7,443 bases of DNA from Acidobacteriota bacterium (GCA_021780095.1 JAJXZK010000155.1:1-7443); one strand, 5' to 3'; counted from the first letter of the stretch, positions 1 to 5,833 are shown. Program-made: numbers and translations. The notes: a model not told the origin generated them from the letters alone.

Positions 1-793
1 TGCCGCCGAAAATCGTCCCCGGATTCACCGTCAGCCCCGTCTTCAAATCCGTAAACCGCGAAATCTTTTCAATCAGGCGCGCCAGCTCCAGCACCGCGGA
101 ATGTCCTTTTTCAAAATCGACGCCGCTATGCGCCGCCACGCCACGCACATGCACGGAATAATCCCCAACCCCTTTGCGCGCGGTTTTGTATGCGCCCTGC
201 GGCCCCTGCGACGGCTCCAGCACAAACACCGCGGAACATTCCTGCGCAATTTTCTCCGTCACCGCGCGCGAAACCGCGCTGCCAATTTCTTCATCGCTGA
301 CCAGCAGCACCACCACCGGCGTTGTCTGCGCCTGCCGCTCGCGCAACATCGCAATCGCATGCAGCGCCATCACCACGCCCGCTTTCATGTCGTACACGCC
401 CGGCCCGAACACCCTCCCTTTCGACACCCGAAACGGCATCTTCTCGAGCGTCCCCATCGGCCACACGGTGTCGAGATGGCCCAGCAATAAAACTGGCTTC
501 CGCCGCACTTCGCCACGCGCGTTCGCTGCTTTCTCCATCGCCCCGAACCGTACTTCCAGCAAATCGCCAAACTTTTTCTGACGATGCCAACGAATTCTTC
601 CGCCCACATCCTCGAACCATCCCGCTACCAGGCGGCTGGCTTGGTCGACGGCAGCTTTGTCTTCGCTCGGCGACTCGATCGACACCAGCGCCTCCAAATC
701 CTCCAGCATGTTTTTTTGCCGCCTTTTTGCATATTGCAGCAATTCATCGGGTGCAAGTAATCGTGGATGGCTCAAGTCTGGTGTCCTTTCCAT
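1..793 (-). CDS. M20 family metallopeptidase, carboxypeptidase G2-like (C-terminus cut off)
   Basis: Zinc-dependent exopeptidase of the M20/glutamate carboxypeptidase group, which removes C-terminal residues such as glutamate from small peptides or folate-like conjugates; the substrate here is unknown. I translated it from ATG at 793 (in-frame TAG 9 bases upstream); 264 residues are visible, and the family is usually 370-420, so the last third is outside the window. Active-site landmarks: GHLDTVWPMGTL with metal ligand H106 and D108, bridging D135 in GPGVYDMKAG, catalytic E168 and ligand E169 in SDEEIGS, ligand E193 in LEPSQGPQG, then the start of the dimerisation domain with H222 in RGVAAHSG. 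The spacings 106-135, 169-193 and 193-222 equal those I recall for Pseudomonas CPG2. The last metal histidine (about 385) is not in the window. No signal peptide is evident, so it is probably cytoplasmic. It is transcribed away from lpxC. Confidence 0.9.
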   Translation of the reverse strand, partial: MERTPDLSHPRLLAPDELLQYAKRRQKNMLEDLEALVSIESPSEDKAAVDQASRLVAGWFEDVGGRIRWHRQKKFGDLLEVRFGAMEKAANARGEVRRKPVLLLGHLDTVWPMGTLEKMPFRVSKGRVFGPGVYDMKAGVVMALHAIAMLRERQAQTTPVVVLLVSDEEIGSAVSRAVTEKIAQECSAVFVLEPSQGPQGAYKTARKGVGDYSVHVRGVAAHSGVDFEKGHSAVLELARLIEKISRFTDLKTGLTVNPGTIFGG

Positions 794-854
794 CTTCTTC
801 TACGTCCATCTTTGTGCCGTTTTCGCACCGTTCGGAGTGCAGTCACGACACAAT

Positions 855-874
855 ATGTGGTATTTTTGCCACAT
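855..874. promoter_or_regulatory. Inverted repeat in the M20 peptidase / lpxC divergent region
   Basis: ATGTGG (855-860) and CCACAT (869-874) are perfect 6-bp arms around an 8-base T-rich spacer. The site lies in the 135-base gap between the divergent peptidase and lpxC frames, about 50 bases before the lpxC ribosome binding site. It could be an operator or a chance palindrome. No convincing -35/-10 pair was found in this gap. Confidence 0.25.
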
Positions 875-915
875 CCATCTCGACGCGACTCCTTATAGGA
901 TAGGCGTTTACAAGA

Positions 916-921
916 TAGGAG
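916..921 (+). promoter_or_regulatory. Ribosome binding site before lpxC
   Basis: TAGGAG is the only good Shine-Dalgarno match before lpxC. It sits just 2 bases before ATG 924, which is out of the lpxC frame and runs to TAG at 972-974. It sits 7 bases before the in-frame ATC at 929. The spacing therefore fits initiation near 929 better than at 924, but ATC is a rare start codon. See the lpxC entry. Confidence 0.4.
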
Positions 922-928
922 CCATGCG

Positions 929-1846
929 ATCGCGCGCAACCTGCAATTCGAACAGACCATCGGCGGCTCTGTAGAGTTCTCTGGAATCGGCCTGCACAGT
1001 GGTGCACCCGTGCATTTGCGATTGCTGCCCGCGCCCGGCGGTGCTGGCATTTTATTCCGCCGCACCGATCTCGACAATTTTGAAATTCCCGCCACCGGCC
1101 GCAATGTTGCCAAAGTCAGCTACGCCACCAGCTTGATGCGCCAGGGTGTGTTAATTTCCACCACGGAACACTTGCTGTCCGCGCTGGTTGGCTACGGGAT
1201 CGATAACGTCATCGTCGAGCTCGACAATCTGGAACTGCCCATCCTCGATGGCAGCGCGCTTCCTTATATTGCTGCCTTTCAGTCCGTGGGGCTGCAAACA
1301 CAACGTCGCCGCCGAGAATATCTTCGCATCCGCAAGACCATTGAAGTCCACGATGCCAGCAAATTCATCGGCGTCTATCCCGGCGATGGCTACAGCGTTT
1401 CTTACGCCATCGATTTTCCCGCGCCCATCGGCAAAGAATCGTTTCAGCTGGATCTGAATACCGGCGCCTACGCCACCCATCTGGCTGCTGCGCGCACCTT
1501 CGGTTTTCGCGAGGATGAAGAAAAGCTCCGCAATATGGGCCTGATCCGCGGCGCATCTCCGAAAAATGCAATTATCCTGACCAATCAAGGCGTGCAAAAT
1601 GGCCCGCTTCGTTTTCCCAATGAATTCGTCCGCCACAAAATTCTCGATCTGATCGGCGATCTGGCGCTCGCAGGCAAGCGCATCCAGGGCCACGTGGTTG
1701 CGGAGCGCGCCGGCCACGCCATGCACACCGCGCTGGTCGCACGCCTGCTGCAGGATCGCTCCGCCTGGGAACTGGTTCATCTCCCCGTTCAGGAAGAAGA
1801 AATCGACATCTCCTCGCGGCTGCATCCGGCAACCCTCTCCGCATAA
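929..1846 (+). CDS. lpxC: UDP-3-O-acyl-N-acetylglucosamine deacetylase
   Basis: Cytoplasmic zinc enzyme that deacetylates UDP-3-O-acyl-GlcNAc, the committed step of lipid A synthesis, so the host has an LPS-type outer membrane. Counting the codon at 929 as residue 1, it has 305 residues. The conserved GIGLHSG lies at 19-25, the catalytic/zinc pair E80-H81 in STTEHLLSAL, zinc ligands H236 and D240 in VRHKILDLIGD, and the general acid H263 in ERAGH. These match E. coli E78, H79, H238, D242 and H265. The start is uncertain. The frame opens after TAG 896-898 and contains no ATG, GTG or TTG before GTG 1010, yet starting there would delete the family-wide GIGLHSG segment. Alignment with E. coli puts its Met1 opposite CTG 941; the ribosome site points to ATC 929; ATG 924 would need one missing base within 927-937. 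The end (TAA 1844-1846) is firm. T-rich runs follow the stop without a clear hairpin. Confidence 0.95.
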   Translation: MARNLQFEQTIGGSVEFSGIGLHSGAPVHLRLLPAPGGAGILFRRTDLDNFEIPATGRNVAKVSYATSLMRQGVLISTTEHLLSALVGYGIDNVIVELDNLELPILDGSALPYIAAFQSVGLQTQRRRREYLRIRKTIEVHDASKFIGVYPGDGYSVSYAIDFPAPIGKESFQLDLNTGAYATHLAAARTFGFREDEEKLRNMGLIRGASPKNAIILTNQGVQNGPLRFPNEFVRHKILDLIGDLALAGKRIQGHVVAERAGHAMHTALVARLLQDRSAWELVHLPVQEEEIDISSRLHPATLSA

Positions 1847-1900
1847 ATCCAGAACTACGCCACTTTTTTCGCTTATTTTTTTCTGCCCCAGGAACTGGGC

Positions 1901-1930
1901 TTGACATTTAGTTGCTAAGGCAACTAAATT
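1901..1930 (+). promoter_or_regulatory. Sigma-70-type promoter of the marR-folK-CADD cluster
   Basis: A perfect -35 box TTGACA (1901-1906) is followed, after 18 bp, by a weak -10 candidate TAAATT (1925-1930); CTAAAT at 17 bp is the alternative. The predicted transcript starts near 1937, about 50 bases before marR. Almost the whole spacer and -10 are covered by operator 1, so a bound repressor would block polymerase. Confidence 0.6.
1906..1929. promoter_or_regulatory. MarR operator 1 (perfect palindrome)
   Basis: ATTTAGTTGC (1906-1915) and GCAACTAAAT (1920-1929) are exact reverse complements around the 4-base spacer TAAG. Length, symmetry and the TTGC-N4-GCAA centre are what MarR-family dimers typically bind. 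It lies directly before a marR gene and across its promoter, which implies negative autoregulation and control of any downstream co-transcribed genes. Confidence 0.8.
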
Positions 1931-1937
1931 GGCCAAT

Positions 1938-1957
1938 ATGGTTGCTAAGGCAACTAT
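1938..1957. promoter_or_regulatory. MarR operator 2 (near-perfect palindrome)
   Basis: It repeats the 16 bases GTTGCTAAGGCAACTA of operator 1 exactly (1911-1926 and 1941-1956). Its arms extend to ATGGTTGC / GCAACTAT with one mismatch. Centre-to-centre distance is 30 bp, close to three helical turns, so two dimers would sit on nearly the same DNA face. The site covers the predicted transcription start. Confidence 0.75.
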
Positions 1958-1984
1958 CTCTGCAAGGATCAACGAGGGGTCAGA

Positions 1985-2461
1985 ATGAGCGCTGCGAAGT
2001 CGCGTTCCCGCTCCGTCCATCGTCCGGAAGATCATCTCGGCTATTGGCTGACTTTTGTTTCCAGCAAAGTGGTAACTTCCCTGGCGCGGCGACTGGAAAA
2101 TCTGGATGTCAGCGTTTCCGAGTGGGTCGCGCTGCGCAAACTTCTTGATCAGCCAGCAGCAATTTCCATCAGTGCCCTTGCAGAAGAAATGGGAATGACG
2201 AAGGCTCCCGTGTCGCGACTGGTCGAGCGGCTGGTGCAGAAAGAACTGGTCAATCGACAAGACAGCCGCAATGACGCCCGCGCACAGCAGATTTGGCTTA
2301 GCTCCGCCGGGCAGAAACTTGTCCCCAAGCTAGCCGCCATCGCCGATGAAAACGAGGAGGCGTTCTTCGGCCATCTGCCGGCGAACGTCCGTCCGGTGAT
2401 GATCGCGCTCATCCAAGATATCGCCAAACGTCATCGGCTCATGAAAGCTCCTCCCAAGTGA
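1985..2461 (+). CDS. MarR family transcriptional regulator
   Basis: Dimeric winged-helix regulator of 158 residues, a normal length for MarR proteins. Such proteins are usually repressors released by phenolic or other aromatic ligands, or by oxidants. Helices for dimerisation lie at both ends (about 16-40 and 115-152). The winged helix runs from ISISALAEEMGMTKAPVSRL (60-79, helix-turn-helix with the recognition helix from about 72) to the wing DSRNDARAQQIWLS (93-106), which matches the family D-x-R wing pattern. No cysteine is present, so thiol-based oxidant sensing of the OhrR kind is unlikely. ATG 1985 is supported by GAGGGG (1974-1979) at 5 bases. Twin palindromic operators lie on its promoter. 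Its TGA overlaps the GTG of folK, suggesting translational coupling. Ligand and wider regulon are unknown; the neighbours suggest folate or pABA supply. Confidence 0.92.
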   Translation: MSAAKSRSRSVHRPEDHLGYWLTFVSSKVVTSLARRLENLDVSVSEWVALRKLLDQPAAISISALAEEMGMTKAPVSRLVERLVQKELVNRQDSRNDARAQQIWLSSAGQKLVPKLAAIADENEEAFFGHLPANVRPVMIALIQDIAKRHRLMKAPPK

Positions 2462-3015
2462 GCGCGATGGCGACGGAGAACCAGCAGCGTAACGCAGAAC
2501 CAACCGCATATATCGCGCTAGGTTCAAACCTGGGCGAGCGCGAGCGAACCCTGCGCTCCGCCATCGCTGCGCTTCGACAGCTTGGTTCCGTCGACGCAGT
2601 TTCTTCGTTCTATGAAGCTGCTCCAGTCGGTTTGGTTGAGCAGCCGGATTTTCTGAACGCCGTGGTCGCCTTGCGAACCGCGCTGCCGCCGCAAGAATTG
2701 ATGACCGAGTTGCTGCGCGTGGAGCAGCAGCATGGCCGCGATCGCAGCGCTTCCATCCCGAAAGGTCCGCGCACACTCGATCTGGATCTGCTGTCGTATG
2801 GAGATATTGTGATGGAGACCCCGGCGCTGACGCTTCCGCATCCCTCGCTCGCCGAGCGGCGATTTGTGCTGGCGCCGCTGACCGAATTTGCACCGCAGTG
2901 GCGTCATCCTGTCAGCGGAAAAACCGCCGCCATCTTGTTGTCGGAGTTATTGCAACGCGAGGGCGACTTCAGCCAGCCCATCCGCAAGGCCCAGTCTTCC
3001 ACACCTTCCGCTTGA
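2458..3015 (+). CDS. folK: 2-amino-4-hydroxy-6-hydroxymethyldihydropteridine pyrophosphokinase (HPPK)
   Basis: Transfers pyrophosphate from ATP to 6-hydroxymethyl-7,8-dihydropterin, giving the substrate that dihydropteroate synthase joins to para-aminobenzoate; cytoplasmic. Of 185 residues, the family signatures are clear: IALGSNLG (19-26), FYEAAPVG...QPDFLNAVV (51-70), the HPPK signature KGPRTLDLDLLSYG (102-115) with Mg-binding D108 and D110, and LPHPSLAERRFVLAPL (126-141). Length is close to the usual 160-180. Two starts are possible: GTG 2458, overlapping the marR stop (GTGA), or ATG 2467, which removes three residues; neither has a strong ribosome site and the conserved part begins only at residue 18. 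It is a stand-alone HPPK, not fused to FolB or FolP. Confidence 0.95.
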   Translation: MSAMATENQQRNAEPTAYIALGSNLGERERTLRSAIAALRQLGSVDAVSSFYEAAPVGLVEQPDFLNAVVALRTALPPQELMTELLRVEQQHGRDRSASIPKGPRTLDLDLLSYGDIVMETPALTLPHPSLAERRFVLAPLTEFAPQWRHPVSGKTAAILLSELLQREGDFSQPIRKAQSSTPSA

Positions 3016-3070
3016 GCCTCGTCGTAGATTCACGTACAGTGCAAGAAACGCGCGCAGTTTTCGCGATCCC

Positions 3071-3078
3071 AAAGGAGG
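3071..3078 (+). promoter_or_regulatory. Strong ribosome binding site of the CADD-like gene
   Basis: AAAGGAGG, near-perfect complementarity to the 16S rRNA 3' end, 6 bases before ATG 3085. It is much stronger than the sites of marR and folK, so this protein may be made in larger amounts. That would suit an enzyme spent after a single turnover. Confidence 0.75.
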
Positions 3079-3084
3079 CACACG

Positions 3085-3786
3085 ATGCCAGCAAATACGG
3101 ATTTCTTTCAAGCACTGGAAAGCCGCATCGCACCCTACGATCTGCTGACCCATTCCTTCTATCGCGCCTGGACGGCGGGGGAGTTGACTGCGAACGATCT
3201 GCGCGAATATGCGGCCGAATACTGGCACCACGTGTCCGCGTTCCCGACCTATCTAAGCGCGCTGCACTCGCGCCTGGAAGATGCGGAGCTACGCCGCACC
3301 GTGCTGCGCAACCTGGTGGATGAGGAAGGCATCGACTCCCCGGATCGTAAGCCGCACAGCGAGCTGTGGATGGATTTTGCCAACGGAATGGGCGCAAGCG
3401 CCGACGAGGTGCGCCTGCGCGAACTGCAGCCGGAAAGCAAGGCGCTGATCGGAACTTTCTTCAAGCTGATCCAGCAGGAAAATGCCGCGGTGGGCCTGGC
3501 CGCGCTGTACGCATATGAATCGCGCGTGCCCGCAATTGCCAAGCAGAAGGCCGACGGTCTGTGCGATCACTACAAAGCCGATGCAAAAACCTGCCGCTAC
3601 TTCAAAGTGCATGAGACGGCCGATGTGCATCACGCGGAAGTCTGGAAGCAGGCCATCACCAAGGAGCTGGAGCGTGATCCTGCCTCGGCGGATCGAGCTT
3701 TGGATGCCGCGGAAACCGCAGCGAAAGCGCTGTGGGACGCACTCGACGGCGTCGAACGCCTGCGCATGCAGCGCCTGGCGAACTAA
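3085..3786 (+). CDS. CADD-family putative folate metabolism protein; likely self-sacrificing pABA synthase
   Basis: A 233-residue, all-helical protein of the heme-oxygenase-like dimetal oxygenase superfamily (TenA/PqqC fold), closest to Chlamydia trachomatis CADD (CT610). In that family CADD makes para-aminobenzoate from one of its own tyrosines, bypassing PabABC. Aligned with CT610 from memory, HSFYRAWTAGELT (23-35) and YLSALHSRLED (56-66) are near identical to the chlamydial segments. The metal ligands are all present: E80, H91, E145, H176, D180 and H183, the last three in HETADVHH. Y26 matches the sacrificed Tyr27 and K155 the amino-donating Lys152. There is no signal peptide, so it is cytoplasmic. 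The gap after folK is 69 bases, same strand, with no obvious terminator, so it is probably in the marR-folK operon. TenA or PqqC is less likely because the conserved segments and folate context fit CADD. Catalysis itself is inferred. Confidence 0.9.
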   Translation: MPANTDFFQALESRIAPYDLLTHSFYRAWTAGELTANDLREYAAEYWHHVSAFPTYLSALHSRLEDAELRRTVLRNLVDEEGIDSPDRKPHSELWMDFANGMGASADEVRLRELQPESKALIGTFFKLIQQENAAVGLAALYAYESRVPAIAKQKADGLCDHYKADAKTCRYFKVHETADVHHAEVWKQAITKELERDPASADRALDAAETAAKALWDALDGVERLRMQRLAN

Positions 3787-3816
3787 ACTACTGAACTGAA
3801 ATAGGTCCGCTCAGAT

Positions 3817-3860
3817 CCCACATCTGTCGGCGCGGCAACCCGCGGCGGACGAGATGTGGG
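3817..3860. repeat. GC-rich imperfect hairpin between convergent genes
   Basis: CCCACATCT (3817-3825) pairs perfectly with AGATGTGGG (3852-3860). Inside are GTC/GAC (3826-3828 with 3848-3850) and CGCGG/CCGCG (3831-3835 with 3840-3844) closing a CAAC loop, with small bulges. It lies 30 bases after the CADD stop and 53 bases before the end of the opposing DUF2846 gene. It may end transcription from either side, but no T-tract follows. Its form also resembles dispersed intergenic palindromes. Only one copy is in this window. Confidence 0.5.
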
Positions 3861-3913
3861 CACCCAGGTTGTACGCTCGAAATTCATCCCAGATTCAGCC
3901 GGCATTGATCATT

Positions 3914-5011
3914 TCAGCGGTGCGTTTTCGTCCGTTGCTTCCGTTTCGGTTTTTGCAGCGAGACGCTGAGGGCAGAGGTTTCGACGAACAGGCTGCCTTC
4001 GGCTGAACCCACGGGCGTTACGACAAAGGCGTTCGGGCCCGCGTCTCCGTTGAAGTCCATCGAGCCCTGCATCAGAGCATGGAAGTAGTACGTCTTGCCT
4101 GCCCGCGCGTCAAGACTACGCAGCTCGACAAAGCTGCCGAAGGATCGGGAGAGGTGTTCAAAGCACACCGTGTGCCGGCCTGGCGATACCTGGACCGGCA
4201 GGTACGACCTGCTGTGCTGCAGCGCTCCGGCCCACGTCCCATCGAGCCCGACATTCACGACGGGACCGCTCGGAGCTAACAGGTCAGTATCGGTGTGCGA
4301 ATGTAAGAGAAAGTAGACGAGCGCGTGGCCCGGAGCCGGGCTGGCGGGCATGGCTCGGGTCGGGTTCTGGGTCACCGCAAACCTTGTGGTGGAAGGGCCG
4401 CAGGCGTCCATCGCTGGTTTGGTCGTAAGGGCGTGCTGCGGCGAACTCAACACGCCTATATATCGTCCATATCGTCGGTGAGGATGAGCGGCAAGAACCT
4501 GCCCCTGCTGGGAAGCTCGCTGCAGCAGCAGGGCGGCTTCTGCCGGATCGGTGCGATCCATTACAAATTCGCCGCCACCGCTCCAGTCATTCAGGACTTC
4601 AACTGTGAAAAAATATTCTTGTCCCGCCTGTGCCTGTAAATCATCGAGGGCTACGATGGTTCCGGCGAAAGGAACCCTCTCGCTGGAGCAAAGATGATGT
4701 TGGCCGGGATCAACATTCACGGCCGCGAAGGAGGTACCGCGCGTCGTGGCCGCCCATTTGCCATCGACACCAAGACGCACCGTCGGAGACCCCTGCGGCG
4801 TGTCAATGAAGAAATAGACCAGAGCTCTTCCAGGGGCTGGGCCAGACGCAAGCTTTGGAGTAGGAATGGTTTTGTAATTCACCTTGGCCATTTGCGGGCC
4901 GCATGCGGCGAGAGCGGCGGGAGATTTAGCAAACCGGGGGACCGGATTTTCCGCGCCGATTGCGGGACCAGTCGCCACGCACAAACAACACAAGAGAAAA
5001 AGATGTTTCAT
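3914..5011 (-). CDS. Exported protein with two DUF2846-like domains
   Basis: 365 residues of unknown function. A signal peptide is clear (MKHLFLLCCLCVATGPAIGA, cleavage likely near 20), so the protein is exported. The mature part is a tandem duplication. Repeat 1 (about 34-165) and repeat 2 (about 200-350) share the order ACGP, then APGxALVYF (60-67; 227-234), VGxDGxW (VRLGVDGKW; VNVGLDGTW), V-x-PGxHxxC (100-108; 275-283), A-x-AGxxYYF (127-135; 302-310) and a hydrophobic end. This is the DUF2846 pattern of small lipoproteins and periplasmic proteins. Each repeat has the same two cysteines, C37/C108 and C204/C283, probably disulfides. The tail is very basic (KPKRKQRTKTHR). The frame stays open upstream to 5287, but ATG 5011 is preferred because it begins the signal peptide and has AAAGGA (5018-5023) 6 bases before it. 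It follows the related gene by 58 bases, probably in one operon. Confidence 0.8.
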   Translation of the reverse strand: MKHLFLLCCLCVATGPAIGAENPVPRFAKSPAALAACGPQMAKVNYKTIPTPKLASGPAPGRALVYFFIDTPQGSPTVRLGVDGKWAATTRGTSFAAVNVDPGQHHLCSSERVPFAGTIVALDDLQAQAGQEYFFTVEVLNDWSGGGEFVMDRTDPAEAALLLQRASQQGQVLAAHPHRRYGRYIGVLSSPQHALTTKPAMDACGPSTTRFAVTQNPTRAMPASPAPGHALVYFLLHSHTDTDLLAPSGPVVNVGLDGTWAGALQHSRSYLPVQVSPGRHTVCFEHLSRSFGSFVELRSLDARAGKTYYFHALMQGSMDFNGDAGPNAFVVTPVGSAEGSLFVETSALSVSLQKPKRKQRTKTHR

Positions 5012-5069
5012 AGCGGGTCCTTTCCGCAGCAGAGCCAAGTGTGACAAGTGCCGGCATTCGCCGGTCGAA

Positions 5070-5630
5070 TTATTTCGCGTGCGAGACGCTTTCCGCCATG
5101 GTCTCCAGGTACATCGTGGCCTGATCGGGGTTGATAGGCGTGAATGTGAATGCATCGCCCGCGCCCATGGAATAGTTCCAGAGATAGTATGTATGCGCGG
5201 CTTGCGCATCCAGATTCGCCAGGGCGACAGACGCGGGCTCGCGTATCCGGAAGAGTCCGTGCCCGGCGATGGTTGCGCAGAATACATGGCGGCCGGGGGC
5301 GACGTTCATCGCGAGATAGGAAGCCATCTTGTTGGCGCCGATCCAATGGCCGTCCATGCCGATCTTTGTAATGGGAGTATGTACCAGCGGTATGGCCTGC
5401 GTTTCGGTGATGAGGTAGACCCTAGCCAGGCCGGGGGGCGGCGGAGATGGGGTGAATGGGTGGTGCCGCAGTTTGATGGCGAAGCGCGATTTTTTGGGGC
5501 CGCACGCGGCCAGCGCAGCGGGCGCTTTGAATGGGCTGAGAAGAGGCCTGGGAGCCGCGCTTTGACCGTGCAGCGTGTCGGCACAAGCGAGAACCATCAA
5601 AACAGAAAAGGAAAACAGCAGCTTGCGCAT
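5070..5630 (-). CDS. Exported protein with one DUF2846-like domain
   Basis: 186 residues, a paralogue of the two-domain neighbour. Its N-terminus MRKLLFSFSVLMVLAC is a signal peptide; cleavage could be Sec/SPI after about residue 23 (TLHGQ), or C16 could be lipidated, although VLAC is a poor lipobox. One DUF2846-like module follows: AACGP with C43, PPGLARVYLI (65-74), IGMDGHWIG (90-98), NVAPGRHVFC with C118, and AQAAHTYYLW before the C-terminal part. Both module cysteines occupy the same places as in the neighbour, and the pre-module sequence PAALAACGP is shared with its first repeat. The function is unknown; DUF2846 proteins are often surface or periplasmic. ATG 5630 has only a weak AGAAG ribosome site and a hairpin just before it. 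It is first in a likely two-gene operon, divergent from the GH43 gene. Confidence 0.78.
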   Translation of the reverse strand: MRKLLFSFSVLMVLACADTLHGQSAAPRPLLSPFKAPAALAACGPKKSRFAIKLRHHPFTPSPPPPGLARVYLITETQAIPLVHTPITKIGMDGHWIGANKMASYLAMNVAPGRHVFCATIAGHGLFRIREPASVALANLDAQAAHTYYLWNYSMGAGDAFTFTPINPDQATMYLETMAESVSHAK

Positions 5631-5646
5631 GGCGTTCTTCTTTCAG

Positions 5647-5674
5647 GCGGAGCATCTTTACGAATGCGCTCCGC
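5647..5674 (-). other. Hairpin in the leader of the DUF2846 operon
   Basis: GCGGAGC (5647-5653) and GCTCCGC (5668-5674) are perfect 7-bp arms; AT/AT can extend the stem past a 2-base bulge. In the minus-strand transcript it ends 16 bases before ATG 5630, right next to the weak ribosome site. It could influence translation start or simply be a stable leader. The rest of the 5631-5901 gap shows only the candidate GH43 promoter. Confidence 0.35.
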
Positions 5675-5833
5675 GTCGCCAGTTTCGTATTCTTAGACGG
5701 ATGCGCGCAGATGAGGTATGCAAGCAGGCGCAGAAAAAACGTTTGACGTGTTTGATGCTGGATTTTCGGTGAGATCAAAACGAGAGAGGCTCAGTCTCCG
5801 TCGAGATGACGGTGCAATCGGCATATATTTTTA

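Noticed and set aside
322..903. A 193-codon open frame on the plus strand opposite the M20 peptidase
   Set aside because: The minus strand carries all M20 active-site motifs in correct spacing; this frame is proline/serine/arginine-rich with no domain.
1861..1900. T-rich runs after lpxC as an intrinsic terminator
   Set aside because: There are two T-tracts, but no stable hairpin precedes them; the only nearby stem (CCCA/TGGG) comes after them and is 4 bp.
1151..2260. A 369-codon open frame on the minus strand across lpxC and the start of marR
   Set aside because: It is antisense to two clear genes, crosses the marR promoter and operators, and its translation resembles no family; it is a by-product of codon bias in the real genes.
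2330..2893. A 187-codon open frame on the minus strand opposite marR and folK
   Set aside because: It is antisense to folK, whose HPPK signature is unmistakable; the shadow frame is low-complexity Ala/Arg.
5012..5287. A 92-codon upstream extension of the two-domain DUF2846-like gene
   Set aside because: It would overlap the neighbouring paralogue in another frame and bury the signal peptide that begins at ATG 5011, which has a good ribosome site.
4884..5696. A 270-codon open frame on the plus strand over both DUF2846-like genes
   Set aside because: It is antisense to two genes with signal peptides and shared domain motifs, and the translation is arginine- and glycine-rich without recognisable motifs.
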